Assembly (NCBI GenBank): GCA_017853115.1
Contig: JAFMKE010000006.1
Span: 1-36,872 of the forward strand
Length of the DNA stretch: 36,872 nucleotides
From: Verrucomicrobiota bacterium
Lineage (GTDB): Bacteria; Bacteroidota; Bacteroidia; Chitinophagales; UBA8649
Direction of reading: 5' to 3'
The notes under the pieces are model-generated. The model saw nothing but the letters and a program-made list of their open reading frames with translations. It was not told the origin of the DNA and did no database searches. Shown piece after piece: positions 18,201 through 24,665 of this stretch (the first letter of the stretch is position 1; each line of letters starts with the position of its first letter). The position numbers and the translations under genes were made by a program.

Positions 18201-21200
18201 TTTTTTACCGACTTGTACGGATGCTAGTTTAGCTACACCAAATAACCAGTGGGTGTTAAATAACAATTTTAATGATACTATGCCAATAGCTGTCATAGAT
18301 TACAACGTTAATTTCTTTGATTTTAATAGTATTCGTTTGGATTACAAATCAAGTTCATCGCCACAATGGATTGGTTTACAAACTTTTTACCGGGACACGT
18401 CAGGTCTGAATAATCCGACGGCAATAGAGATACCAAACAATGTGCCCTTTACCTTATGGGATTGGGAAACAGATCAAATTGTAGATGGAAACTATGATTT
18501 GCGCTTAGTTGCGCAGTGTTCTTTGGTGGACAAGATTTCTCCAACGCATTCGGGTATAATGGATCGAATAAATCCACATCCATTTGGAACTCCAAGCCCT
18601 GCTGATGGTATTTTAGATCCTGAAGATGATATCTCTATTCGTTTTAATGAACCTATCGATTTAGGAAGCTTAACCTCACTGAATTTTGATATTCGTGGAG
18701 TGATAAATGGAAGCGAAACAAATCATGCAAGTAGTCTATATTTCGATGGTGTTGATGATTATGTTGAAGTGACAGGTGGTGCCCCGCTCCAACGAAGAGA
18801 CTTCACTGTAGAGTTTTCAGTAAAACGAGGTGCTCTTGGTGCAGAGCCTATAATTACTCAAGGTATTGATGCAAACGAACAAATTTATGTAGGATTTGAT
18901 AATGGAAACCATTTAGAATGCCGAATTAACGGCCAAAGCATAAAGTCACTAAATACATATACAGATAATCAATGGCATTATTTTGCAGTATCTTATTCTT
19001 ATGAAAATGAAGTAGTTGAAATTTTTGAAGCTTCTAATTCTTCTACAGCTGCAATTATTAATACTGGGAATACAGCCATGTTTGAAAATTACATAGGGAA
19101 CGATAAGCTTTTTATCGGAAAAGATGTTGCAAGCGGATCGTTTTTTCGGGGAAATATAGATGATGTTCGTATATGGAATACAGCTAGAAGTTTGAATGAG
19201 TTTAGTTTGACGAAATCGATTCATCTGAGTTCTAATGAGTTGGGACTACTATATAATTGGCGTTTCGATGAGGCAGATGGTATTTTTGCTAAAGACCATG
19301 TACGCTCAAGAGATGGAATAATAGTAGGAGCGGAATGGAGTGTTGATCCTGGAGGAAGTGCTGTAGTTTTTGACGGCGCAAATGATTATTTAAGAATTGA
19401 AAAGGGTGATGTTAATATTACCCGAGGTATGGATTACACTTTAGAATTTTGGTTTAATTCGACTCAAACAGCGGCAGCTACGCTTGTATCAACAGGGCTT
19501 GGTGATGGAATAGGCGCTGATTCTTTGTTTGCTTGGAACATTGAAAAAGATAGTTTGGGGAATATTCACGTTTACCATAACGGAGAAGATTTTATAGCGA
19601 CTAATTCAAATTATTTTGACGGGGAATGGCATCATTTGGCTTTAGTTTTAAATCGTTTGGGCAATCTCACATCTTATATTGATGGTAACTTAGAAAACTC
19701 GGTTCAGGCCACCCCTTTCAAAGATTTAGGTGGGCCGGCTTTTTATATAGGTGCAAGAGGATATTATATTGGGCCAACGGAATTAGTGGATAATTTCTTT
19801 GAGGGTATGATTGATGAGTTTAGGTTTTGGGATGCATCAAGAAAATTTGAGCAAATAGCCAGAGACAAAAATAACAGGATGTTAGGTGATGAATATGCTC
19901 TTCGTGTTTACATGCCCTTTGAAGATTACCAACTTGATCCAACGGGTATTGCTATTTTAACTCCAGGTTTGAATGAACAAATAGACCCAAGTCATCTTGT
20001 TACCAATCCGAATGGGGCGGTATTGTCGCCACTTACACCTAAGATTAAGTTACAAAGGCCAGTAGAGAGTATAGCTTTTACTTACAGTGTTAATAATGAC
20101 GAAATTATAATTACTCCTACTACAAATCAGGCTTTGATTGAAAATGTTACTCTTGATGTGACAGTCAGAGACGTAAAGGATTTGAACGGTAATATTATGG
20201 AGTCTCCAAAAACATGGATAGCATATATGGACAAGAATCAAGTAATCTGGCAGGATGATTTGCTGGTCTTTGATAAAATGTTTGGAGCAAGTTTAAATTT
20301 TAGTTCTACTATATCAAACGAGGGGGGAGCCGCAAAGAATTTTACTATTGAGAACATTCCAGATTGGTTAACGGCCGTGCCAACTTCGGGCATAATTCAA
20401 CCAAATTCTCAAAGGGTTATTAATTTTTCTATAGATCCAGGAGTTAATATTGGGGATTATTCTCAAGATATTCAGTTGTTAACAGATTTCGGATATCCTG
20501 AAAAGTTAACAATTGATTTAAAAGTCAGAGAAGAAGAACCCAATTGGGTAATTAATCCTGCTGATTACGATTATTCGATGAGTATTATAGGGTATTTGAA
20601 AATTAAAAACGTTGTAAGCACGAGCGAAGAAGATATTCTTGCAGCGTTTGTTAACGACGAATTAAGGGGCGTTGCACATCTACAATATGAACCATTATTG
20701 GATAGGCACCTCGTCTTTTTGGATGTGTATAGTAACGAAACGAATGGAGAGGATGTAAGTTTTAAGATTTGGGATGCAAGTTCTGGAATTCAATATACTG
20801 AGGTAACTCCGTTGATTATTCCATTTGTTGAAAACGAGATTATTGGAACACTTGCTACTCCACAACCTTTTGAAACTAATTATGAGATAGCATTTGATAT
20901 AACATTAGTTCAAGGATGGAATTGGATTGGGAATTTTCTTTATAATCAGGATTCTACAAATTTGGATGTCACTTTTGAGAGTCTGCAGTCTGAAACTGGC
21001 GATGAGATAAAAACTTTAACCCATGGATTTTCGAGCTATCTTGACACGATTGGTCTTCCAGTAGGTTGGCAAGGAGATATTAATGAGTATGGAATTCGAC
21101 CTGAATTAGGCTATAAACTTAAAGTTAGTCAATCAGATACCTTAGTGTTGAAAGGAGATGTTTTAGATCCAACATCTAGATTGATACAGTTAAGTGAGGG

Positions 21201-22095
21201 TTGGAATTGGATAGGTTTTATCTCGATTAGGAATCAAAGCGTTGATCAAGCTTTGGGTAACCTGAACGCTGCCGAGGGAGATTTAATAAAAGGAAAATCA
21301 CAGTTTGCAATTTATAGTAATCAACTGGGTTGGGTTGGAAGCCTTCAAACTATGGTTCCTGGCGCAGGATATATGTATAAATCGGCGAACACGGTAGATT
21401 TTGTTTACCCATTTGCAGGAATGTTTAAAAGCGGCTTGAATCAAGAGGAGAATGTGTACACGCATGAGCTTTGGCAGGTAAATCATGGAAGATTTCCAAC
21501 AAACATGACTGCAATTTTTAAGATTGAATCGGATTGTGATTACATAAATGATAAGCAAGATTTAACACTAGGTGTTATCGATGATAGTGGTATAATAAGA
21601 GGTGTAAGCCCAATAGATATGTTAGAAAATAATGGTTTGAGTTTCGCTACGTTTGGAGGAGAAATTAAGGAAGATTTAAATCTAAGAATTCTCGATAATA
21701 GTACCTTAGAAAGTTATCTTATTCAGGATAAGATTGAATTTTTAGCAAACGGTCACCTTGGTAGCTTAACTAATCCAAGCGTTATTCAAGTAAGTGAAGA
21801 GCTTTGCTTTAAGATGCAGTCTGATGCTGGTTTGTTAGCAGATTATTTCAAAGTATACCCTACCTTAATTGGAGAGGAGCAATATATGGATATCGTTGCT
21901 TTTGAAGAGGCCTATTCTACAGCAGCGCTATATAATGTTTGGGGCCAAAAGGTTTGGGAGGATGATTTGATTTTGGAAAACGGGTTTAATCGTCTTAACC
22001 TGAGTTTTAACAATTTGGAATTAGCTCCGGGCATCTATCACTTTACAATTGAGAATGGGGGCAAACAACATTCGGTTAAGTTAATCGCTAAGTAA
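12277..22095 (+). CDS. Giant T9SS-secreted multidomain protein (Fn3, CarboxypepD_reg-like, LamG, Big_5-like, type A sorting domain)
   Basis: 3272 residues with a Sec signal peptide ending near ISAYAA. Seen in order: N-terminal beta region (30-190); Fn3-like domains starting near 195, 302, 391 and 486; a CarboxypepD_reg-like sandwich (591 onward) interrupted by a LamG/concanavalin-like domain (617-823); two more CarboxypepD_reg-like units near 892 and 984; Ser/Thr/Gly-rich beta stretches (1320-1430 and 1718-1770) around a helical island (1524-1713) with a hydrophobic core at 1655-1684; an Ig-like domain near 1867. Two LamG domains follow (2153-2351 and 2362-2560), set inside a split Big_5-like Ig domain, then a BACON-like domain (2650-2750), a module shared with the next gene (2754-2865), two WNWIG repeats (2879 and 2973), and a type A sorting domain (3190-3272) with VYPT, NVWGQKVWE and LAPGIYHFTI. 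Function unknown; carbohydrate or matrix binding is plausible. Upstream, TATTTTCG at 12197 is only a weak promoter box. Confidence 0.93.
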   Translation: MNSLYVLRIRAFVIALLAILLSTPISAYAAAYQASWFTSSVNQCGGYVDLTFTMYYNASGTTNDDFWEAGTYLRMKVGNGSYFNIAQLMRGSGTWNWNPNNDGVVGINRVLEYTSGSISNPIYSEVRKLDHISVNDNSTVGDGRFEITMRVFFKGTDVGKTISFDIDGVWEDGGSAGVQTVNFDNTETLNTITASDATNCSGTEITWTVPAGLCSGTNVEIFRGTSSNLIATVPATTGGYFDNSGVPGQVYPYWARFSKDFTYSFARYAINGISVTQLSNGSSTFSNAGTTSSQEDGARKNVPDAPSNLDASTTLCDTEIDISWDWITTNPDSFRIVKDGVNVSTTLGGSLRSYTDTDINRGEVYTYEVQAKNNCGWSSYSNSKDGISPLGPSSPANFEAYIVPGVGIQLTWGETPNATSYQIERSLLGGGGSSFFDPDGAADDTSYLDESLVQCQTYEYRLRAFNDCSSTGVIADTIITTKLIPDLSNTFDLASNPFQASKGYYSDRVELSWSVANNENFVNQFKIYRKIAGSADDSIVIETVNSGSNIHNDFLALAGVLYKYTIVAESQCEQTTLKSNPASVIGFRSPIGTISGQVSFAGGIAVEGVKLSANSSSGNTGYALNLDGSASLEIPYAANLNSVNGFTTEIWIKPTSQTGYFDIVNRPGVFMLKHDNSNYEFEVFPISGPSVKVSLSDALVNLNNFNQLTASLHEDTMRIFLNGNLASQAFFPSANLAQNTNGINIGDGFEGVLDEFRYWIKGKSPAAVNQDFSRLMNGGESNLVVYLKMNENSGSFAYDFSRTSVTNFNKNHASFIGSPSWTSDIPSSSQLAIASYTNAQGNYVLSVPYSGTGETFVLTPSYLTHVFDPSTRAIFVGEGSTVFNNIDFDDISSFTVQGRLIYANTSCTAEGATLLVDGNPVVSNGSIVKTDAQGNFLIQVPIGDHYISIEKSGHFMSVGRFPETGTYPFQNDLAGVNFQDSTLLKVVGRAVGGLKQASYIPGLGKSKNNIGTAEIIIKSQQGNGCFTDTVYTDASGEYYMYVPPLRYIPTITIPSNPTIDFGVLDLLDMTNATDEIVFYDTTSTGSVVDSIVLNKQLDFIHRVNPELIVLNRDGDGDFIGDTTYTYIHVNGDTIVRNLKTNPFPWPVFDGVFKDKKYTCTITAFETYTNFDDPLQPVLDSVPTTDGTLNFNNQLCISPVVSAEMSDINTLDSLRYLEYTFDLGAPNFNQNASIPEYSFVKTFQLNLNLPNGVTIPWKPDVFNGNGSPAFNAVYDQIFRGYVLGTKSDGQQFVTAGPQVPEYVLRDPPGSGSFASRETGSTKTTKREWSWALGGTRNSELRAYVGQSFSTGIGVQINTEISQDQFYGTETTASGSRSGVETVSIMNTQSWSTDSSPNMPGRNSDLYIGKSSNMTYGISETLKLVPDSMCSTVDCIIPTTNTDSFAMAKTYGVSIVPQGYSTQFLYSENQIKNQLIPDLIELRNALLSNPAKYTSLLPIGHPNYGLNNDDPRITGETAIVNAEDIIEYKLGMYDESYSQPIILGTAIPYSETHYESSAAQEAKWSLFTKYDGVDSLSIAGQSYIYNALTLQDSLTGDSVRWINNQIKLWEETIMLNEWEKVNISDPVIRSKMRDIELTKLYKEYEDYIIAYNSLQASSLVATIAFVASGIVPSPAAGVAFGVKAALKTSIYELKNIIYEYQSKSALIYDRYSQTPNNFSISSGVTFTSSASHKTMKSVKTGIDMQSSFGFALDLSLKVNGTGLAKTKGLKLTYDTKTATINDNDTTETVSFTLYDPDQGDFFSVNVFPSLIGWGPVFKLAPGGKTSCPFEDRVLTEYYLDDPNNPSPNNLYAPNFLLSDKTQQRDKPVISVAPSLLTNVPVTDPAVFNLTIGNESESNDVRTYKIALQSTSNPFGAIVSVDGSTVFADVTIGPNSSVNKVLAVEKGPGPTYNYDSLLIVVYAECDPSIRDSVYVSAHFLPTCTDASLATPNNQWVLNNNFNDTMPIAVIDYNVNFFDFNSIRLDYKSSSSPQWIGLQTFYRDTSGLNNPTAIEIPNNVPFTLWDWETDQIVDGNYDLRLVAQCSLVDKISPTHSGIMDRINPHPFGTPSPADGILDPEDDISIRFNEPIDLGSLTSLNFDIRGVINGSETNHASSLYFDGVDDYVEVTGGAPLQRRDFTVEFSVKRGALGAEPIITQGIDANEQIYVGFDNGNHLECRINGQSIKSLNTYTDNQWHYFAVSYSYENEVVEIFEASNSSTAAIINTGNTAMFENYIGNDKLFIGKDVASGSFFRGNIDDVRIWNTARSLNEFSLTKSIHLSSNELGLLYNWRFDEADGIFAKDHVRSRDGIIVGAEWSVDPGGSAVVFDGANDYLRIEKGDVNITRGMDYTLEFWFNSTQTAAATLVSTGLGDGIGADSLFAWNIEKDSLGNIHVYHNGEDFIATNSNYFDGEWHHLALVLNRLGNLTSYIDGNLENSVQATPFKDLGGPAFYIGARGYYIGPTELVDNFFEGMIDEFRFWDASRKFEQIARDKNNRMLGDEYALRVYMPFEDYQLDPTGIAILTPGLNEQIDPSHLVTNPNGAVLSPLTPKIKLQRPVESIAFTYSVNNDEIIITPTTNQALIENVTLDVTVRDVKDLNGNIMESPKTWIAYMDKNQVIWQDDLLVFDKMFGASLNFSSTISNEGGAAKNFTIENIPDWLTAVPTSGIIQPNSQRVINFSIDPGVNIGDYSQDIQLLTDFGYPEKLTIDLKVREEEPNWVINPADYDYSMSIIGYLKIKNVVSTSEEDILAAFVNDELRGVAHLQYEPLLDRHLVFLDVYSNETNGEDVSFKIWDASSGIQYTEVTPLIIPFVENEIIGTLATPQPFETNYEIAFDITLVQGWNWIGNFLYNQDSTNLDVTFESLQSETGDEIKTLTHGFSSYLDTIGLPVGWQGDINEYGIRPELGYKLKVSQSDTLVLKGDVLDPTSRLIQLSEGWNWIGFISIRNQSVDQALGNLNAAEGDLIKGKSQFAIYSNQLGWVGSLQTMVPGAGYMYKSANTVDFVYPFAGMFKSGLNQEENVYTHELWQVNHGRFPTNMTAIFKIESDCDYINDKQDLTLGVIDDSGIIRGVSPIDMLENNGLSFATFGGEIKEDLNLRILDNSTLESYLIQDKIEFLANGHLGSLTNPSVIQVSEELCFKMQSDAGLLADYFKVYPTLIGEEQYMDIVAFEEAYSTAALYNVWGQKVWEDDLILENGFNRLNLSFNNLELAPGIYHFTIENGGKQHSVKLIAK

Positions 22096-22101
22096 GTTAA
22101 T

Positions 22102-23406
22102 ATGAAGATTCTGAGATTAATCTATGTTTTTTTCGCGTTGTTAACTCTTCAAGAGATTACAGCACAAACTCCAAGCTGGACAATTAATCCTGCCAATTAT
22201 CAATATACAATGTCTGTAATTGGTGTGGGGCTTTTTGATTGCGAACAAACCGGTGATTCTAATGATATGGTCGCTGCTTTTATCAATGATAGTTTAGCAG
22301 GTTTTGCCAAATTCAATACTATCATTGGATCGAACGCTTATGCGTTCTTGACGGTATACAGTAATGTGCCGGCTGGCGAAATAATTGAATATAAACTTTT
22401 TGATTCGTCGAGTAGTCAGATTGAGGATGCAATACTCGGAGATGTGTTTCAACAAAACGCTTCGATCGGAACAGCTATTACTCCCTTCGAGTTTAAAACG
22501 GACTTTGTCCTATCAAGTTTAAGTCTATTGAACGATACGATTTATGATTATAGTAGCGCTGGAGATACTGTTTCCAGCCTCCTGCTTTTGAATGAGTTAA
22601 TGGCTCAGGAGCAGGCTAGCTATACCTTCGTTAATGATTCAAGTGGTATAGACAATTTAAAATTTAGTTTGATAGGAGACTATTTAATTTTAGAAGAAAC
22701 TGTCGACATACTGGTTCAAGAAAGTTATCAAATTCATATTAGAGCTACTTCTTTAACAGGATGTGTTTTGGACGAAATTTTTACAATTTCGGTCTTCAAC
22801 ACCAATGTTCCTCCTACAGATATAATACAGAATCCTGCATATGTGGATGAAAATAATTCCATAGGTGCCTTCATAGCTTTATTGCAAGCTGTTGATGCTA
22901 CTCCTATAGATTATCATAATTTTGAATTAGTAGGGGCCGCTGATATTTGGCCGGATAATGAGGCATTCATTATTAATTATGACGAGTTACTCGCAAATAA
23001 AGTATTTGATTACGAAGAACAAAATGAGTTCAGAATACAAATCGAAGTAAAGGATGCCACGGGGAATAGTTATTTGGATACATTCACTGTGATTGTTGTT
23101 GATGAAATTGAATCAAACGAGGGGTTAAAAGCACCGAACTATATTAGCCCGAATGGAGATGGTGTAAACGATTTTTTTATCATTGAAAACGTTGAGCTAT
23201 ATTTTGATTATAGTTTGTATTTCTATAATGATAACGGCAATCTGGTGTATAGCAATGAAGGTGCATACGATAATTCGTGGAATGGAATTTCCAATAAGGG
23301 GCAAGAGTTGCCATCTGCCACTTATTTCTTTTATTTTGTCAATCGAATAAATGAAGCAGAAAATTTTAAAGGAAAGGTAATGATTGAAAGGCCTACAAAA
23401 TATTAA
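22102..23406 (+). CDS. Secreted protein with cadherin-like domain and T9SS type B (gliding-motility) sorting domain
   Basis: A 434-residue protein with a signal peptide (MKILRLIYVFFALLTLQEIT, then AQ). Residues 23-135 form a module homologous to one near the end of the giant protein (PSWTINPANYQYTMSVIG, then AAFINDSLAGFA and LTVYSN). The middle contains two cadherin-like stretches (about 140-235, then NVPPTDIIQNPAYVDENNSI near 240-335). The C-terminal 90 residues are a type B sorting domain: YISPNGDGVNDFFIIENVE, then LYFYNDNGNLVYSNEGAYDN and SWNG. Known type B cargo such as SprB needs a cognate SprF/PorP protein, and exactly such a gene starts 2 bases after this stop. The giant gene ends 6 bases before it. 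It may be the structural partner or attachment point of the giant protein, which is an inference. Confidence 0.9.
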   Translation: MKILRLIYVFFALLTLQEITAQTPSWTINPANYQYTMSVIGVGLFDCEQTGDSNDMVAAFINDSLAGFAKFNTIIGSNAYAFLTVYSNVPAGEIIEYKLFDSSSSQIEDAILGDVFQQNASIGTAITPFEFKTDFVLSSLSLLNDTIYDYSSAGDTVSSLLLLNELMAQEQASYTFVNDSSGIDNLKFSLIGDYLILEETVDILVQESYQIHIRATSLTGCVLDEIFTISVFNTNVPPTDIIQNPAYVDENNSIGAFIALLQAVDATPIDYHNFELVGAADIWPDNEAFIINYDELLANKVFDYEEQNEFRIQIEVKDATGNSYLDTFTVIVVDEIESNEGLKAPNYISPNGDGVNDFFIIENVELYFDYSLYFYNDNGNLVYSNEGAYDNSWNGISNKGQELPSATYFFYFVNRINEAENFKGKVMIERPTKY

Positions 23407-23408
23407 TT

Positions 23409-24611
23409 ATGAGAAAGTATTATATTTTATGTTTTTCCTTTATTCTGAGTATTAGTGTTGTTCGATCTCAATACACATTAACTGATAACGATATTAATTT
23501 TAAAAAGGCATCCTACAATTCCTCAATGATTGTTGCAGATAGTAACAATTTGGTTTTAAATCTAACTACATCGCTAAGCGATAATTTGCAGCAAACTTCA
23601 AGAATGCATTTATTGGCTTATGGAAATTTTGCTCCTTTGGGTTTAGGAATAGGAGTCAAATTCAATTCACGATTTAAGAGTTATTTTGAAACAACAAGTG
23701 CCGAATTTTTGATTGCAAAAAATATCAACTTTGATGATGCGAACACATTGAATTTCGGAATGAATTTCGGAATTGAGTATATTGGAATTAATCCTAACTT
23801 TTTTAATCAGTTTGTAGATCAAACTGATGAGTTTATACAAAGTAATCCCACACAAGGAGTACGATTTATAACTGGATTTGGAGCCAGTTACAGCTGGCGA
23901 AATAAGTTGATGTTGGGATTTTCGATGCCTGAGTTGGTTAAGACTACAAGTGATTTTTATCCTACCATTTTTTCTAATGTTGCTTATAAGCAACCACTTG
24001 GTAAGATTGGTACAATGTATGTCCAACCTGAATTGTTTTTGTATAGTACTAATATAGCTCCAGCAACCCTTGAAGGTTCGACTAGTTTTGGATATAAAAA
24101 TTATACTTGGCTGAAACTTGGTGCAAGGTCAAATAAAACCTTGATTCTTGGCCTTGGTGGAGGATACAATTTTGTAGAAGTTGGGTACAATTACAATATG
24201 AATTTTAGTAATTATCAGGTAGTTAATCAAATGCAGCATAATATCAATGTTTGCTTCAACTTCTTGCAAATGGGGAAATCAAAAGCGTTAACGAATGAGA
24301 ATAATGATTCATTTAAAGGTGATATTTCAAATATTGATTTTCCATACGCTGTGACAACCACTAAAGTTGAAAGTGAAATTCAATCTAGATATTATATTGT
24401 AGTGGAGTCATTCAAAACTGAGGATGAGGCTTTAAATGTTGTAGATAATCAGCTTAGTCAAGGTCAAAAATCATTTATCATAAGGGAAGTAAATTCTGGA
24501 ATTTACCATGTTTGTTTAGATAATGATAATGACTTTGATGAGATTACAAATAAAGTGATTTATATAAAAAACAACATGCATCCAGATGCTTGGATTATTG
24601 AAAATAAATGA
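23409..24611 (+). CDS. PorP/SprF-family outer-membrane protein with C-terminal SPOR domain
   Basis: A 400-residue protein with a signal peptide ending VVRSQ. Residues about 22-295 have the PorP/SprF pattern of an outer-membrane beta-barrel: the opening YTLTDNDINFKKASYNSSMI corresponds to the usual QYMFNxxxxNPAYAG start, followed by alternating strands such as LNFGMNFGIEYIGINP, SWRNKLMLGFSMPELVKTTS and LGLGGGYNFVEVGYNYNMNF. The family normally ends near 300 residues. Here about 75 more form a SPOR-type domain from residue 325 (SRYYIVVESFKTEDEALN to HPDAWIIENK), a fold that in known members binds denuded peptidoglycan. Immediate adjacency to a type B cargo gene fits the known SprF role in type B export. 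A very weak AT-rich hairpin lies at 24615-24632 after the stop. Confidence 0.85.
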   Translation: MRKYYILCFSFILSISVVRSQYTLTDNDINFKKASYNSSMIVADSNNLVLNLTTSLSDNLQQTSRMHLLAYGNFAPLGLGIGVKFNSRFKSYFETTSAEFLIAKNINFDDANTLNFGMNFGIEYIGINPNFFNQFVDQTDEFIQSNPTQGVRFITGFGASYSWRNKLMLGFSMPELVKTTSDFYPTIFSNVAYKQPLGKIGTMYVQPELFLYSTNIAPATLEGSTSFGYKNYTWLKLGARSNKTLILGLGGGYNFVEVGYNYNMNFSNYQVVNQMQHNINVCFNFLQMGKSKALTNENNDSFKGDISNIDFPYAVTTTKVESEIQSRYYIVVESFKTEDEALNVVDNQLSQGQKSFIIREVNSGIYHVCLDNDNDFDEITNKVIYIKNNMHPDAWIIENK

Positions 24612-24665
24612 TAGAAAAGAATTCAATCTTTTAAAACGTGAATAAATTTTTAAACAGGAAATAAT

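Noticed and set aside
23667-24026. Antisense open frame of 119 codons opposite the PorP/SprF gene
   Set aside because: Shadow frame of an AT-rich beta-barrel gene; no recognisable protein features.
24615-24632. Terminator between the PorP/SprF gene and the P-domain gene
   Set aside because: The 6-bp stem AAAAGA/TCTTTT is nearly all A-T pairs and no T-run follows, so it is too weak to claim.
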